A stretch of DNA of 64,000 nucleotides, from contig NZ_JYJP01000116.1 of the NCBI RefSeq assembly GCF_001012815.1, positions 1 to 64,000 of the forward strand, written 5' to 3'. Source of the stretch: Vibrio mexicanus (GTDB lineage Bacteria; Pseudomonadota; Gammaproteobacteria; Enterobacterales; Vibrionaceae). Shown one piece after another: positions 27,720-37,334 of the stretch (positions within the stretch are counted from its first letter, which is position 1; the number at the start of each line of letters is the position of its first letter). Below the pieces are notes generated by a model, which was given only the letters and a program-made list of their open reading frames with translations, was not told where the DNA came from and searched no databases. Made by a program: the position numbers and the translations under genes.

Positions 27720-28914
27720 TTCTCGAGATAAAGTCTTATCTTTTTTTCAAGCTCTTCCTTTGATATGGATGACTGTGTTCATGCACTTTGATGGTAAAGG
27801 AGATATGACTTTTACCGCTCTGGTGATGATTTTTTCTGTTGTATCTCTAATTTTCACAGGAACCCAAGCTCCAAAAGAAAACTTAAGTAAAAACTATTGG
27901 TTATGGATGGTAGTTTTATTGGCTTTCTGGATGTCAGTTTCTTATTCTGTACATGGTGCTGATTCAGGGTTTATTAGAGCATTAATATCAAGCTTGGTTT
28001 ATATACTTTTCTTTAATTATGCTCGTTTTAACTTAAAGTATCTTTCTTCTATATTTGTTTTTTCTTCAATTAGCTTTGCTTATTATATTTTATACTATAA
28101 TAGTGGTGTTGAAAGAGGGCTTTGGGAAGTTAATGCTATTCCATTGGCCTACAACATTGCTTGCCTATTGTTAATTTCTTTGTCTTGCATGTTGTTGGCT
28201 CCGTTATTGCAAACTAAAGCTATTCTCATTCTTCCAACACTCTGCCTAGCTTTTGTACTGATTGGTACTGGCTCTAGAGGTCCTGCTATTTCCTTTCTAC
28301 TCTCTTTTTTATTAGCGGTTTTTAGCACGCGAAGCCTTCGAATTACGTTTAAAGGTCTAGCATTGACACTATTGACTCTGGTAGCTTTGATGATATCTGC
28401 TTATTATTTTACTGATTTTATATTCAGATTTACTGCGATTAGCAAAGAGTTAAGCAATATTGCGCAAGGGCACTTAAATTCATCCATAGGCTATCGAGTT
28501 CAGATGTGGTCTCTAGGTTTGGATATGCTGGCTGATATGCCGTGGTATGGCTATGGAAAGGATGGTTTGTTAACAAGTTTGGCGGCAATGAAAGAAAGTG
28601 GTGTGGTATCTGAAAATTTATTTATGATAGTCATTGATCACTTTCATAACGGTTTTTTAGACATATTGTTGCGATATGGTTATTTAGGCTTGGCGTTGTT
28701 TTTGTGTGTTGTTTTTTATCCAATAAAGCAGTGCAAACAGTGCGACTCATCTTGCCTGCTATTTATTGTTATAGGGTTGTGCTCTCTTCAGTGCTTAGTT
28801 AATTTATCAGAGTATAACAATATACATCCTCAGAGCGTTATCTACTTTATTGTGCCTATTGGTATAATACTTACTATGGCGAAGAAAAAGAATGAAGATC
28901 GGTTACTACCTTAA
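27703..28914 (+). CDS. waaL: O-antigen ligase WaaL
   Basis: About 403 residues with 10-12 predicted membrane helices. The Wzy_C/WaaL signature is present: GTGSRGPAISFLLS in the middle, a large periplasmic loop, and FHNGFLDILLRYGYLGL, where the His is the likely catalytic residue. It joins undecaprenyl-linked O-antigen to lipid A-core in the periplasm. It starts inside the upstream GT25 gene (17-base overlap) and ends inside the next gene (23-base overlap). The product class could be confused with Wzy, but its place in the core cluster favours ligase. Confidence 0.85.
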   Translation: MLLSTNSRDKVLSFFQALPLIWMTVFMHFDGKGDMTFTALVMIFSVVSLIFTGTQAPKENLSKNYWLWMVVLLAFWMSVSYSVHGADSGFIRALISSLVYILFFNYARFNLKYLSSIFVFSSISFAYYILYYNSGVERGLWEVNAIPLAYNIACLLLISLSCMLLAPLLQTKAILILPTLCLAFVLIGTGSRGPAISFLLSFLLAVFSTRSLRITFKGLALTLLTLVALMISAYYFTDFIFRFTAISKELSNIAQGHLNSSIGYRVQMWSLGLDMLADMPWYGYGKDGLLTSLAAMKESGVVSENLFMIVIDHFHNGFLDILLRYGYLGLALFLCVVFYPIKQCKQCDSSCLLFIVIGLCSLQCLVNLSEYNNIHPQSVIYFIVPIGIILTMAKKKNEDRLLP

Positions 28915-29815
28915 GCATTTGATCTTAACTTTATCCCCTAAGTGGGCATTTAGAATCAGGAAGCAAGTGCTATCACAGGATAGGGTAAGTGATGCGTACG
29001 TTGACGACAGGGTTAACTATTACTGCTGTTTCAAAAACTTGTTACTCAATGAGTCTATTGCGACAATCGAAAGTTATAAGCGCAAAGGCTACACATCCTA
29101 TTACTTCGATCTTAAAGAGTTCCTATACTATTTCCCCAAGCACTTTCGATTCAACTATTACTTTGGCGATGAAACTCATATTGAGCCAGTTCCAACTTTG
29201 TTTAAAGCAAGACCAATAGAGGGCGATAACTGTAATTCAGTGTTATTCAAGCTAGATAAACGTCGTCACTTCCGGTTCGTAAAAGATAATTTGAGTTTTT
29301 CGGACAAAAAGGACATGGCCGTTTTTCGAGGTGCTGTGACTCAGCCTCATCGTATTCGTTTTATGGAGCAAATGTTTGGTCACCCATTGGTCGATGCGGG
29401 CCAGTCAAACTCATCGAGTGATAATCCAGAATGGCAAAAGCCATTTATGTCAGTTAGCGATCAGTTAAAGTTCAAATTTATAATTTGCCTAGAGGGAAAT
29501 GACGTCGCTTCCAATCTGAAGTGGGCGATGTCTTCAAACTCAGTCGTTGTTACTCCGAAAATGAAGTACGAAACATGGTTTATGGAAGGTACGCTGAAAG
29601 CGGGTATTCATTATATTGAAGTTAAAGATGATTGGTCAGACTTTGAAGAGAAAATTCGTTACTATCTAGACAATCCAAAAGAGGCTGAGCAGATTGTTAA
29701 GAATGCTCATGAGTATGTGGCTCCCTTTAAGGATGAGAAGCTTGAGCAGTTAATCTGTATTAAGACGCTGGAACGTTACTTTGAGCTTACAGGGCAGCGT
29801 GTGGATAATGAATAG
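28892..29815 (+). CDS. GT90/CAP10-like LPS glycosyltransferase (LpsA type)
   Basis: 307 residues. The family pattern is in the second half: KFKFIICLEGNDVASNLKWAM, SNSVVVTPKMKYETWFMEG, LKAGIHYIEVKDDWSDFEEK. This is the Glyco_transf_90 (CAP10) family, best known from fungal capsule and animal POGLUT enzymes; bacterial members include LpsA-type core transferases. It lies between waaL and waaF, so it is likely to add a sugar to the core. The overlap with waaL suggests coupled translation. Confidence 0.85.
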   Translation: MKIGYYLKHLILTLSPKWAFRIRKQVLSQDRVSDAYVDDRVNYYCCFKNLLLNESIATIESYKRKGYTSYYFDLKEFLYYFPKHFRFNYYFGDETHIEPVPTLFKARPIEGDNCNSVLFKLDKRRHFRFVKDNLSFSDKKDMAVFRGAVTQPHRIRFMEQMFGHPLVDAGQSNSSSDNPEWQKPFMSVSDQLKFKFIICLEGNDVASNLKWAMSSNSVVVTPKMKYETWFMEGTLKAGIHYIEVKDDWSDFEEKIRYYLDNPKEAEQIVKNAHEYVAPFKDEKLEQLICIKTLERYFELTGQRVDNE

Positions 29816-29830
29816 CGAACGATAAACGCG

Positions 29831-30886
29831 ATGAAAATTCTAGTAATTGGCCCGTCTTGGGTTGGGGACATGGTTATGTCTCAAGGGCTCTATATAGAGC
29901 TCAAAAAACAGTACCCTTCTGCTCTAATCGATGTGCTTGCTCCAGCTTGGTGTAAGCCAATTTTAGAGCGTATGCCTCAAGTAAACAAAGCTATCGAAAT
30001 GCCGCTAGGTCACGGGCAGTTTGACCTCAAAACTCGTTATCGTCTTGGTAAGTCATTGCGCCCAGAGGGTTATGATCTTTCATTTACACTACCGAACTCT
30101 GCCAAGTCTGCGTTAATCCCTTGGTTTGCTAAAGTACCGAAAAGAGTTGGATGGAAAGGAGAGATGCGTTTTGGTTTGCTTAATGATATCCGAACTAACA
30201 AGAAAGCCTTTCAGTACATGCTTGAGCGCTATGTTGCTCTGGCACATCCAAAGTCAGATATGACAGGCAGTGGATGTTTAGGTGAATTATCAGAACTGCC
30301 TTATCCATCGCTTGACGTATTTAAAGAAACTCAGCAAGAAGCTTTAGATGCGTTCAACCTCAAACTAGAAAGGCCTGTGCTTGGGTTATGCCCAGGAGCA
30401 GAGTTTGGCCCTGCGAAACGTTGGCCAGACCATCATTTTGCAGCTGTTGCTGATGCTGCAATCGAAAAGGGCTATCAGATTTGGCTGTTTGGCTCAGCAA
30501 AAGACCGTGAAGTGACCTCAAAGATTATTGAGCAAGTGACAGAGCCCAATCAAGCTCACTGTCACAATCTGGCGGGTAGCACAAGTTTAATTCAGGCTGT
30601 TGATCTAATAGGTGCATGTAGAACGGTAGTGAGCAATGATTCTGGTTTGATGCATGTTGCTGCTGCAGTTGGATGTAATGTCGTTGCGGTGTATGGTTCA
30701 AGTTCTCCAAAGTATACACCGCCATTGACGGATAAACTGGCCGTATTGAATACAGATATCGATTGTCGTCCATGTTTTGAACGAACTTGCCCGAAAGAGC
30801 ATATGAAGTGTTTGACAGAACTGGCTCCTATACGAGTTCTGAACGCTATCGAGAGCTTTGATCATATTCCTACGAAATCGGCCTAG
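29831..30886 (+). CDS. waaF: ADP-heptose:LPS heptosyltransferase II
   Basis: 351 residues, GT9 family, normal WaaF length: MKILVIGPSWVGDMVMSQGL, IDVLAPAWCKPILERMPQV, GLCPGAEFGPAKRWPDHHFA, and SNDSGLMHVAAAVG. It adds the second L-glycero-D-manno-heptose of the inner core. It is followed 17 bases later by waaA. Confidence 0.95.
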   Translation: MKILVIGPSWVGDMVMSQGLYIELKKQYPSALIDVLAPAWCKPILERMPQVNKAIEMPLGHGQFDLKTRYRLGKSLRPEGYDLSFTLPNSAKSALIPWFAKVPKRVGWKGEMRFGLLNDIRTNKKAFQYMLERYVALAHPKSDMTGSGCLGELSELPYPSLDVFKETQQEALDAFNLKLERPVLGLCPGAEFGPAKRWPDHHFAAVADAAIEKGYQIWLFGSAKDREVTSKIIEQVTEPNQAHCHNLAGSTSLIQAVDLIGACRTVVSNDSGLMHVAAAVGCNVVAVYGSSSPKYTPPLTDKLAVLNTDIDCRPCFERTCPKEHMKCLTELAPIRVLNAIESFDHIPTKSA

Positions 30887-30903
30887 TTTAGTGGAGGCTT
30901 AAC

Positions 30904-32195
30904 GTGATTTCTCGGTTTATATACACGGTATTGCTGGCGTTCATCAGCCTGTTCTTCTTTGGGGATTGTATCGTTCAAAGACAAATAAACCCAAGTTTGG
31001 TTCTCGATGGAGAGAGCACTTTGGCTTTACTCCTAGTCTTGAACACGATAAATCGGGTGTTATTTGGGTACACGCTGTATCCGTCGGTGAAGTACTGGCA
31101 AGTAAAAAGCTAGTAGAGATGTTGGTGAGCAAGTACCCAGAACACCAGGTACTTGTTACTACCACGACGAGCACTGGGGCAGAACAAGTTTCCAAATTTG
31201 AACTGGATGTGATTCACCGTTACATGCCCATTGATTTTAGTTGGTGCGTTAAGCGTTTTTTGAAGTCAGTGAAGCCCGATCTGCTATTGGTAATCGAAAC
31301 GGAAGTTTGGCCAAATACTCTTCACTGTGTATCCCATTTCGGTATTCCATCGATGCTCATCAACGGGCGCCTATCTAAAAAATCCGCGGCCAACTACCAA
31401 AGAGTACGTTCGCTTATCTCTCCTGTTCTCAATCATTTTGAGCGTATCCTTACAGTACATGCTGACGACGCAAAGCGATTTGAAAATCTTGGCGTAAGTG
31501 CCTCAAAAGTGATCGTAACGGGATCGATCAAGTATGATGTGGATCTAGAGCTAGAGATAGCCAGTAAGGGGCAAGAGCTTAGGCAAACACTAGGAGAGGA
31601 GCGGCTTGTTTTAATTGCGGCGAGTACGCATCAAGGGGAAGACGAGCAAGTAATACACGCTTATAAGCTTGCCAAAAAGCAGATTGATAATTTGCTGCTT
31701 GTTCTCGTTCCTCGTCATCCCGAGCGTTTTGATGGTGTCTCAGAAATGTTAGTGAGCAAAGGTTTGAAGGTCACTAGAAGAAGTGAGTCTGACAATGTAG
31801 AAGTTATCTCTGATATCGACGTTTACTTGGGCGATACCATGGGTGAGATGCTTATTATGATGGCAGCAAGTGATCTCGTTTTTATGGGCGGAAGTCTCAT
31901 CGGCAAGAAGGTGGGTGGTCACAATTTTATTGAACCTGCACTTTTGAGTAAGTACTGCCTGACTGGACCGAGCTATTTTAATTTCACCGATTTGGCACAG
32001 CAGTTGATTGATGTTGATGGGTTAAAAGTCATTCAAAATTCGAAGGACTTAGGCGATGCAATTGTTGAAGGCTTTGAAAATGCCAGCCAATCTAAACTTC
32101 GTGGTGAAGCGGCCTATGATATAGTGCTAAAAAATCGAGGCGCACTGAAGAAATCCTTAGAGGCTATTTCGTTGTTGCCGCTATTTAATCAATGA
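30904..32195 (+). CDS. waaA: Kdo transferase WaaA (one apparent frameshift)
   Basis: Restoring one T in TTT at 30958-30960 joins the GTG start at 30904 to the main frame and gives 430 residues, the WaaA length. The N-terminal membrane anchor is ISRFIYTVLLAFISLFF; then SRWREHFG, VIWVHAVSVGEVLA, IETEVWPNTL, GSIKYDVDLE, and the late GGSLIGKKVGGHNFIEPA. It transfers Kdo to lipid IVA. As KdkA is also encoded nearby, it is probably the monofunctional type adding a single Kdo that is then phosphorylated. The enzyme is essential, so the break is probably a sequencing error. Confidence 0.94.
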
Positions 32196-32217
32196 TCGCT
32201 ATTGCAGAGAACGTACT

Positions 32218-32964
32218 ATGATTAAGACCTTTGTTATCCACGTAAGTAAGGGGTACGAGAACCGCCGCGCTCACATGGATAGTCACTTACCAAAGCATGG
32301 GATAGTCGAGTATGAATATATGCTTAGAGGTGATATTGATGACCTTAGTGAATCCGTGCGTAGTGAATTTTTTACGGATACCCTACGTTTAGCTGAGAAA
32401 TCTTGCTTTTATAAACATTACTTAGTTATGAAGCGTGTTGTCGAAGAACGTATTCCGCAAGTGCTTGTACTTGAAGATGACGCACTTCTTGTTGACAACT
32501 TTACTCAAAAGCTTTCTCTATCTTTAAAGGAACTTAAAGATAAAGAGTGTTACTTTGCCAACATAGAAGATGCGGCAACATCCGTACCTTACTCTTACCG
32601 AAAGCCTAATAAAACGCTCTATCTTTGTTCGACGAACAAACTGTGTGGGGGCTATGTTTATGATTTGGCTTTTGCCGAGAAGCTCGTGTCTTTTATTGAG
32701 TCAGAGGTTGTTGATGCACCAATCGATGGCTTTATTGGTAACGAAAATGAAAGACTAGGTTATTCGATATATTGGTGCCAACCACCCTTAGTTTCTCAGG
32801 GAAGTAAAAGTGGACTATTTGCTAGTGAGTTGAATGGTGCAAAATCGGGTATGTATGCCACGATAAGAAGTTCTATTAAAGATTGGTACCGTAGAAATGT
32901 CCGCAGTCACATGAGCAAGAAACAAAAGCAATTATTTGACTTTTCAGAGGGAAAACATGAGTAA
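32218..32964 (+). CDS. GT25-family LPS glycosyltransferase
   Basis: 248 residues. Same architecture as the protein at 26961-27719: KTFVIHVSKGYENRRAHMDS, SCFYKHYLVMKRVV, acid motif VLVLEDDALL, KLCGGYVYDLAFAEKLV and GSKSG near the end. A duplication within the core cluster followed by divergence is the simplest explanation. The last bases overlap the next gene. Substrate unknown. Confidence 0.83.
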   Translation: MIKTFVIHVSKGYENRRAHMDSHLPKHGIVEYEYMLRGDIDDLSESVRSEFFTDTLRLAEKSCFYKHYLVMKRVVEERIPQVLVLEDDALLVDNFTQKLSLSLKELKDKECYFANIEDAATSVPYSYRKPNKTLYLCSTNKLCGGYVYDLAFAEKLVSFIESEVVDAPIDGFIGNENERLGYSIYWCQPPLVSQGSKSGLFASELNGAKSGMYATIRSSIKDWYRRNVRSHMSKKQKQLFDFSEGKHE

Positions 32965-33826
32965 CGCTATTGTATCGATCGTTTATGGAGACGACCTTAC
33001 ATACTACCAAGGAGCGAAGTTTAGTCTCCTGTCTTTTCTAGCTAATTGTCCCGAGAATGGACAGCCAAATGTTTATGTATTGACAGAGAAACCAGATTTT
33101 TTCTCGGATTTACCATTTACTGTTTTTCCAATTTCTAGAGAGCAAAAGGCAGATTGGACTTGCGATGGCAAATATCATTTCAGGATTAAAAACCGTGGTT
33201 TAAAATACATTATTGGAGTAATTCCAGAGAGTGTAGATAAGTTCTTATTCTTTGACGCAGATACACACTTTAAACCAACTTCCGCAGCGCTTTTTGAAAT
33301 GATTAGTGCAGAGAAAGCTGTGCTATTTTACCCAGAGACCAATATCTACAACGTCAATGAAAGCTCAGAGTACGGGAAACTAAAGGGGAAAGAAATTACT
33401 CTGTCTGATGGAGGTCTATACTCGCTCACGCCTTCTTCTACTATGTGGAATTCAGGAGTGATTGGTGTGAGTAGAAGTATGATGAGTAATATCGACTATG
33501 CTGACAACTTAATCTTAGGGATGATGGAGTTAGATTGCCAAGCGCATACGATCGAGCAATTTGCGTTATCGGAAGCGTTGGTGAGAGACTTTCAATTATC
33601 TCCCGCCAGAGAGTATGTCAATGACTATTCAACCAGCGGCCAAAAAAACTGGGCTCGTATCGTCCTTCAGCGTTTCTTTGAAGAGAATGGAGATAAGCCG
33701 TTCGAAGAACAGGTTGAGCTTGCCAAAACATTAAGTTTTAGGCGGCCATTATCGGAAGTAATTAAAGGCCACATCTACAAGAAGAAAAAGAAGCTCAGAA
33801 AGCTGTTCGGCCTACCAGAAGAGTAA
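32957..33826 (+). CDS. Putative nucleotide-sugar glycosyltransferase (GT8-like fold)
   Basis: 289 residues from ATG 32957, which has a good AGAGGG ribosome site (an ORF start at 32936 lacks one). The opening AIVSIVYGDDLTYYQGAKFSLLSFL and the metal-type motif KFLFFDADTHF (D-A-D) resemble GT-A enzymes of the GT8 sort; MWNSGVIGVSR is the kind of segment that lines the acceptor site. The basic C-terminus is typical of core transferases. I do not recognise a named homologue. Confidence 0.7.
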   Translation: MSNAIVSIVYGDDLTYYQGAKFSLLSFLANCPENGQPNVYVLTEKPDFFSDLPFTVFPISREQKADWTCDGKYHFRIKNRGLKYIIGVIPESVDKFLFFDADTHFKPTSAALFEMISAEKAVLFYPETNIYNVNESSEYGKLKGKEITLSDGGLYSLTPSSTMWNSGVIGVSRSMMSNIDYADNLILGMMELDCQAHTIEQFALSEALVRDFQLSPAREYVNDYSTSGQKNWARIVLQRFFEENGDKPFEEQVELAKTLSFRRPLSEVIKGHIYKKKKKLRKLFGLPEE

Positions 33827-33860
33827 TGACTAATCCTTAAATTTAGGTTCTAAGTTTATT

Positions 33861-33884
33861 GGCTACCTCACTGGTAGCCTTTTA
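33861..33884 (+). terminator. Hairpin at the end of the first core operon segment
   Basis: GGCTACC (33861-33867) and GGTAGCC (33873-33879) with a five-base loop, followed by TTTT. It overlaps the last codons of kdkA on the other strand. Confidence 0.65.
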
Positions 33885-34568
33885 GTATTTGTTCGAACTC
33901 AAAGTGAGTTTCTTTGATGGTTCCCTTTTGGACTTCTTTTTTGAATGAACGAAGAAGGCGATCTAAGTTCGATTTTTTCCAACTATCTCCAGCTTGAATG
34001 GCGCACTTGTCAAAGTCGATGATCCAGACGCTGTTGTCAGCATCGATGAGTACATTGTGAATATTGAGGTCAGTATGATTAACTTGCGCGTCATGCATTT
34101 TACGTATTTCTTGACCAATCTTTACTAGCACATCAGTTTCGAGTGCTCTCGTCGATAATATCGCGACTAAATCTTTAGCTTCATTAATCTTTTCGATTAG
34201 GATATCCGCTTGGTAAGTGAATCCGCTTCTCTTAATTTTAGCTGCGATTGGCTTAGGCACATTTACTCCCTGTTGAGCTAGAGTATTGAGGACTTCGAGT
34301 TCTTGATAGGCGCGCGTATTCTCTAGTGTGCTAAACAAGTAATGATCTTTTACTACTTTGCCGAATAAGCCTCCACGGCGATAGTGCTCAACGCATAGGC
34401 GCCTTTACTTCCTTGAACAAACCAGGTTGTCCCACGCCCTTGAGCGCTGCCGATGATGGCACCTCTCTGTCGCCAATAAGCTATATTAAATGCACTCTCA
34501 ACATTTTCATCGAGTAAATCTGGGTTGAAATAATACCAAGTATTGTCGACTTGCTTAGTGCTAAACAT
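33868..34568 (-). CDS. kdkA: Kdo kinase KdkA (one apparent frameshift)
   Basis: Restoring one base next to 34387 joins 34353-34568 and 33868-34338 into 233 residues, close to the known KdkA length. Motifs: WYYFNPDLL, AYWRQRGAIIGSAQGRGTTWFV, restored LRHYRRGGLFGK, and the kinase catalytic loop HTDLNIHNVLID followed by VWIIDFDKCA. It phosphorylates the single Kdo of the inner core. The gene is on the opposite strand to its neighbours, convergent with the GT8-like gene. Confidence 0.93.
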
Positions 34569-34639
34569 GTATTACTATCTCGAATTGGTTACTTTATGGC
34601 ATACTTGCAAACAGAGTATATCAAACCGCTAATTGATTG

Positions 34640-35758
34640 ATGAGCCATTCAAAACACGACCCATCTAGAAGATATCAGAAGATCTTGGTGATAGCGACGC
34701 ACTGTATCGGCGACAGTTTGTTGATCACCCCGTTTACCCGCAGTTTGAGAGCTGCCTATCCTAGTGCAAAAATCGATGTGCTCATCAATGAACGTGGTGG
34801 AATGGTATTTGGTACCAATCAAGATATTGATAGCTTGGTCGAAATCCCTCCTCGCCCTAAAATGTCCGACTATGTTCGTTTAGTAAAACAGCATGGCCGA
34901 TATGATCTTGTCGTGAATGAAATGCTCAATGATCGAACTGCTATCTATAGCGCAGTTTTTGGTAGGCAGCGTTTGGGAGCTATTGATGAGTCCCTATCAG
35001 GGTCTTGGTTGAAAAAATGGGTGTATACCCACTACATTTCTGAGCAACATAGATTTGAGCATAAGCTGAGCCGAGCAAGCAGAATGCTTGCTTTGATAGG
35101 TGTGGATATGGTGCCTGAGATCATTTCCCCAGAGGAACCTTTACCTGCTCATATTGAAGCTAGGCTGCCGGATTCTTATCTCGTTGTTCATGCTCCATCC
35201 TCAAATGAAATTAAGCAGTGGCCAGTTCAATCATGGATAGAGGTTATCCGCGAATTATCCAATGCTGGATACCATTTGGTGTTATCAGGAGCCCCTCTAC
35301 CACGCGATAAAATGATAGTGGAAGAGATTCTTAAACACTGTTCTGACTCAAATACTATTACAAGCGTTTTAGGTGAATTGAGCTTAGCGCAGACGTCGAC
35401 TTTGCTTAAGCGCAGTCAAGGTTTTGTCGGACCAGATAGCGGCCCTGGACATATGGCCTCTGGCTACCCTATACCGATTGTATCGCTTATTAGTGTTGCT
35501 CCAGCCAGTATGTGGTCGCCGTGGCCATACAAAGCTCCAGTAGATGAAACTAATAACTTGTATCAAAACGGGGTCTCACAACAACGAGTAGGGAACATCA
35601 AACTGATTCAATCAGGGAGAAACTGTGTGCCGTGTTATGCCAATAAGTGTCGAATTAGTGATGACCTCTACTCCCCTTGTTTGCGAGATATAAAACCTGC
35701 TCAAGTCGTAGATGCGGTTATTGAAATGATACCTTTAGGGACAAACAATGCAGGGTAA
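34640..35758 (+). CDS. GT9-family heptosyltransferase
   Basis: 372 residues. GT9 features: ILVIATHCIGDSLLITPFTRSL, IDVLINERGG, VVHAPSSNEIKQWP, and VGPDSGPGHMASGYP. A late CVPCYANKC cysteine group is also found in some heptosyltransferases. It overlaps the next gene by 11 bases. Function could be heptosyltransferase III or another GT9 step; position alone cannot decide. Confidence 0.82.
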   Translation: MSHSKHDPSRRYQKILVIATHCIGDSLLITPFTRSLRAAYPSAKIDVLINERGGMVFGTNQDIDSLVEIPPRPKMSDYVRLVKQHGRYDLVVNEMLNDRTAIYSAVFGRQRLGAIDESLSGSWLKKWVYTHYISEQHRFEHKLSRASRMLALIGVDMVPEIISPEEPLPAHIEARLPDSYLVVHAPSSNEIKQWPVQSWIEVIRELSNAGYHLVLSGAPLPRDKMIVEEILKHCSDSNTITSVLGELSLAQTSTLLKRSQGFVGPDSGPGHMASGYPIPIVSLISVAPASMWSPWPYKAPVDETNNLYQNGVSQQRVGNIKLIQSGRNCVPCYANKCRISDDLYSPCLRDIKPAQVVDAVIEMIPLGTNNAG

Positions 35759-36779
35759 ACAAATCGGCCCTAAATCAATCTGTGTTCTTAGATTGTCGGC
35801 AATCGGCGATGTTTGTCATGCTGTGTCAGTAGTTCAGCAAATTCAAAAGCAGTATCCCGAGTGTCGTATCACTTGGATTATGGGAAAAATAGAGGCGCAA
35901 CTTCTGCAGGATTTGGATGGTGTTGATGTCGTTGTTTTCGACAAAAAACTCGGCTTCAAAGGTATGAAGTTAGTGTGGGAACAACTTCGAGATCAGCGCT
36001 TCGATTATCTTCTTCACATGCAAGTTGCTCTTCGAGCAAGCATCCTGACTTTAGGTATCAAAGCTAAAGTTAAGCTCGGTTTTAGTTGGTCTCGAGCGAA
36101 GGAAGGCCAGTGGCTTTTCACCAATAAGAAGTTGCCGAAAACAGATGCACCTCACGTACTCGATAACTTTGCTCAATTTGCTCATTATCTTGGGTGTCCG
36201 AAAACGAATCCACAGTGGAATATTCCAACATCCAATCCGCAAACTAAGGTTCTTCAGTCGCCTTATGCGGTGATTAGCCCTGCTGCTAGTAAAGACGAAC
36301 GAAACTGGTTACCAGAGCGATATGCCAAGGTTGCTGAGCATCTTCAAGCAAAAGGGATAGAGGTGGTATTATGCGGCTCACCTGCGGACCGTGAGAAGAA
36401 GTTGGCAGAGTCTATTATCCAGAATGCGGGCACACCTATCCTTAATTTAGTCGGGCAGACATCGCTGAAAGAGTTGGCGGCCGTGCTAAAGGGAGCTTCT
36501 CTTGTCATCGCTCCTGATTCAGGACCAGCCCATATTGCGACAACCCAAGGCGTGCCAGTTATTGGGTTATACGCCCATAGCAATCCTAAACGGACTGGAC
36601 CATACAATAGCCTAAACTATGTGGTTTCTGTTTATGAGCAAATCGCGGAGCTACAATACGGCAAGCCAGTTGTAGAGCTACCTTGGGGAGCTAGGGTGAA
36701 AGGTGCAGACTTAATGTCTTTTATTGAAGTGGAAAGTGTGGTTGAGAAGGTTGACGAAGTCTTGCAATCATCCATATAG
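35748..36779 (+). CDS. GT9-family heptosyltransferase, probable heptosyltransferase I (OpsX/WaaC-like)
   Basis: 343 residues. GT9 motifs: SICVLRLSAIGDVCHAVSVVQQI, ITWIMGKIEAQLL, ISPAASKDERNWLPERYA, IAPDSGPAHIATTQGVPVIGLYAHSNPKRTGPY. The RLSAIGDVCH opening resembles Haemophilus OpsX, which adds heptose I to phospho-Kdo; kdkA close by fits that chemistry. It follows the previous GT9 gene with overlapping ends, and coaD follows after 63 bases. Confidence 0.83.
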   Translation: MQGKQIGPKSICVLRLSAIGDVCHAVSVVQQIQKQYPECRITWIMGKIEAQLLQDLDGVDVVVFDKKLGFKGMKLVWEQLRDQRFDYLLHMQVALRASILTLGIKAKVKLGFSWSRAKEGQWLFTNKKLPKTDAPHVLDNFAQFAHYLGCPKTNPQWNIPTSNPQTKVLQSPYAVISPAASKDERNWLPERYAKVAEHLQAKGIEVVLCGSPADREKKLAESIIQNAGTPILNLVGQTSLKELAAVLKGASLVIAPDSGPAHIATTQGVPVIGLYAHSNPKRTGPYNSLNYVVSVYEQIAELQYGKPVVELPWGARVKGADLMSFIEVESVVEKVDEVLQSSI

Positions 36780-36842
36780 AATCCGACAGGCAGTATGCAA
36801 TAATCAATAAGAATTAAACAAAAAGAACGAAGTGAAAGAACA

Positions 36843-37318
36843 ATGCGAATAGCCATTTATCCCGGTACATTTGATCCAGTAACTAACGGCCACTATGACC
36901 TTATTAAGCGTGCTGCAAGCATGTTTGATCACCTAATCATTGGCGTTGCGGAGAGCCTAGCAAAAATACTCTGTTTTCCTTGGATGAGCGAGTTGAGCTG
37001 CTTAAAAAAACCTGCAAAGAAATTGAAAATGTTTCAGTAGACGGCTTTAGTGGTTTGCTGGTGGACTTTGCCACACAAAAGAACGCTACAATATTAGTAC
37101 GCGGATTACGAACCACGATGGACTTTGAGTATGAGTTTGGTTTAACCACTATGTACCGACGCTTGAAGCCAGAATTAGAGAGTCTGTTTCTTACGCCAGC
37201 CGAAGAGTTCGCATTTCTTTCTTCAACATTGGTACGAGAAGTGGCTATCCATGGTGGTGAAGTCGCGCAGTTTGTCCCTACCTGTGTACACAAAGCAATC
37301 TTGAACAAGCTTTCATAA
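36843..37318 (+). CDS. coaD: Phosphopantetheine adenylyltransferase (one apparent frameshift)
   Basis: Restoring one C at 36956-36957 joins 36843-37040 and 36980-37318 into 158 residues, the CoaD length. Motifs: the nucleotide-binding MRIAIYPGTFDPVTNGHYDL (T-x-G-H), restored ESPSKNTLFSLDERVEL, ILVRGLRTTMDFEYEF, and FLSSTLVREVAIHGG. It makes dephospho-CoA. Its place within LPS core genes is common in gamma-proteobacteria. Essential, so the break is likely an artefact. Confidence 0.95.
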
Positions 37319-37334
37319 TCGGTCAGACATAGTG

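Noticed and set aside
36843..37318. coaD, spoT, coaBC or waaA as true pseudogenes
   Set aside because: These are essential or near-essential and each is broken by one base in a homopolymer; sequencing error is simpler.
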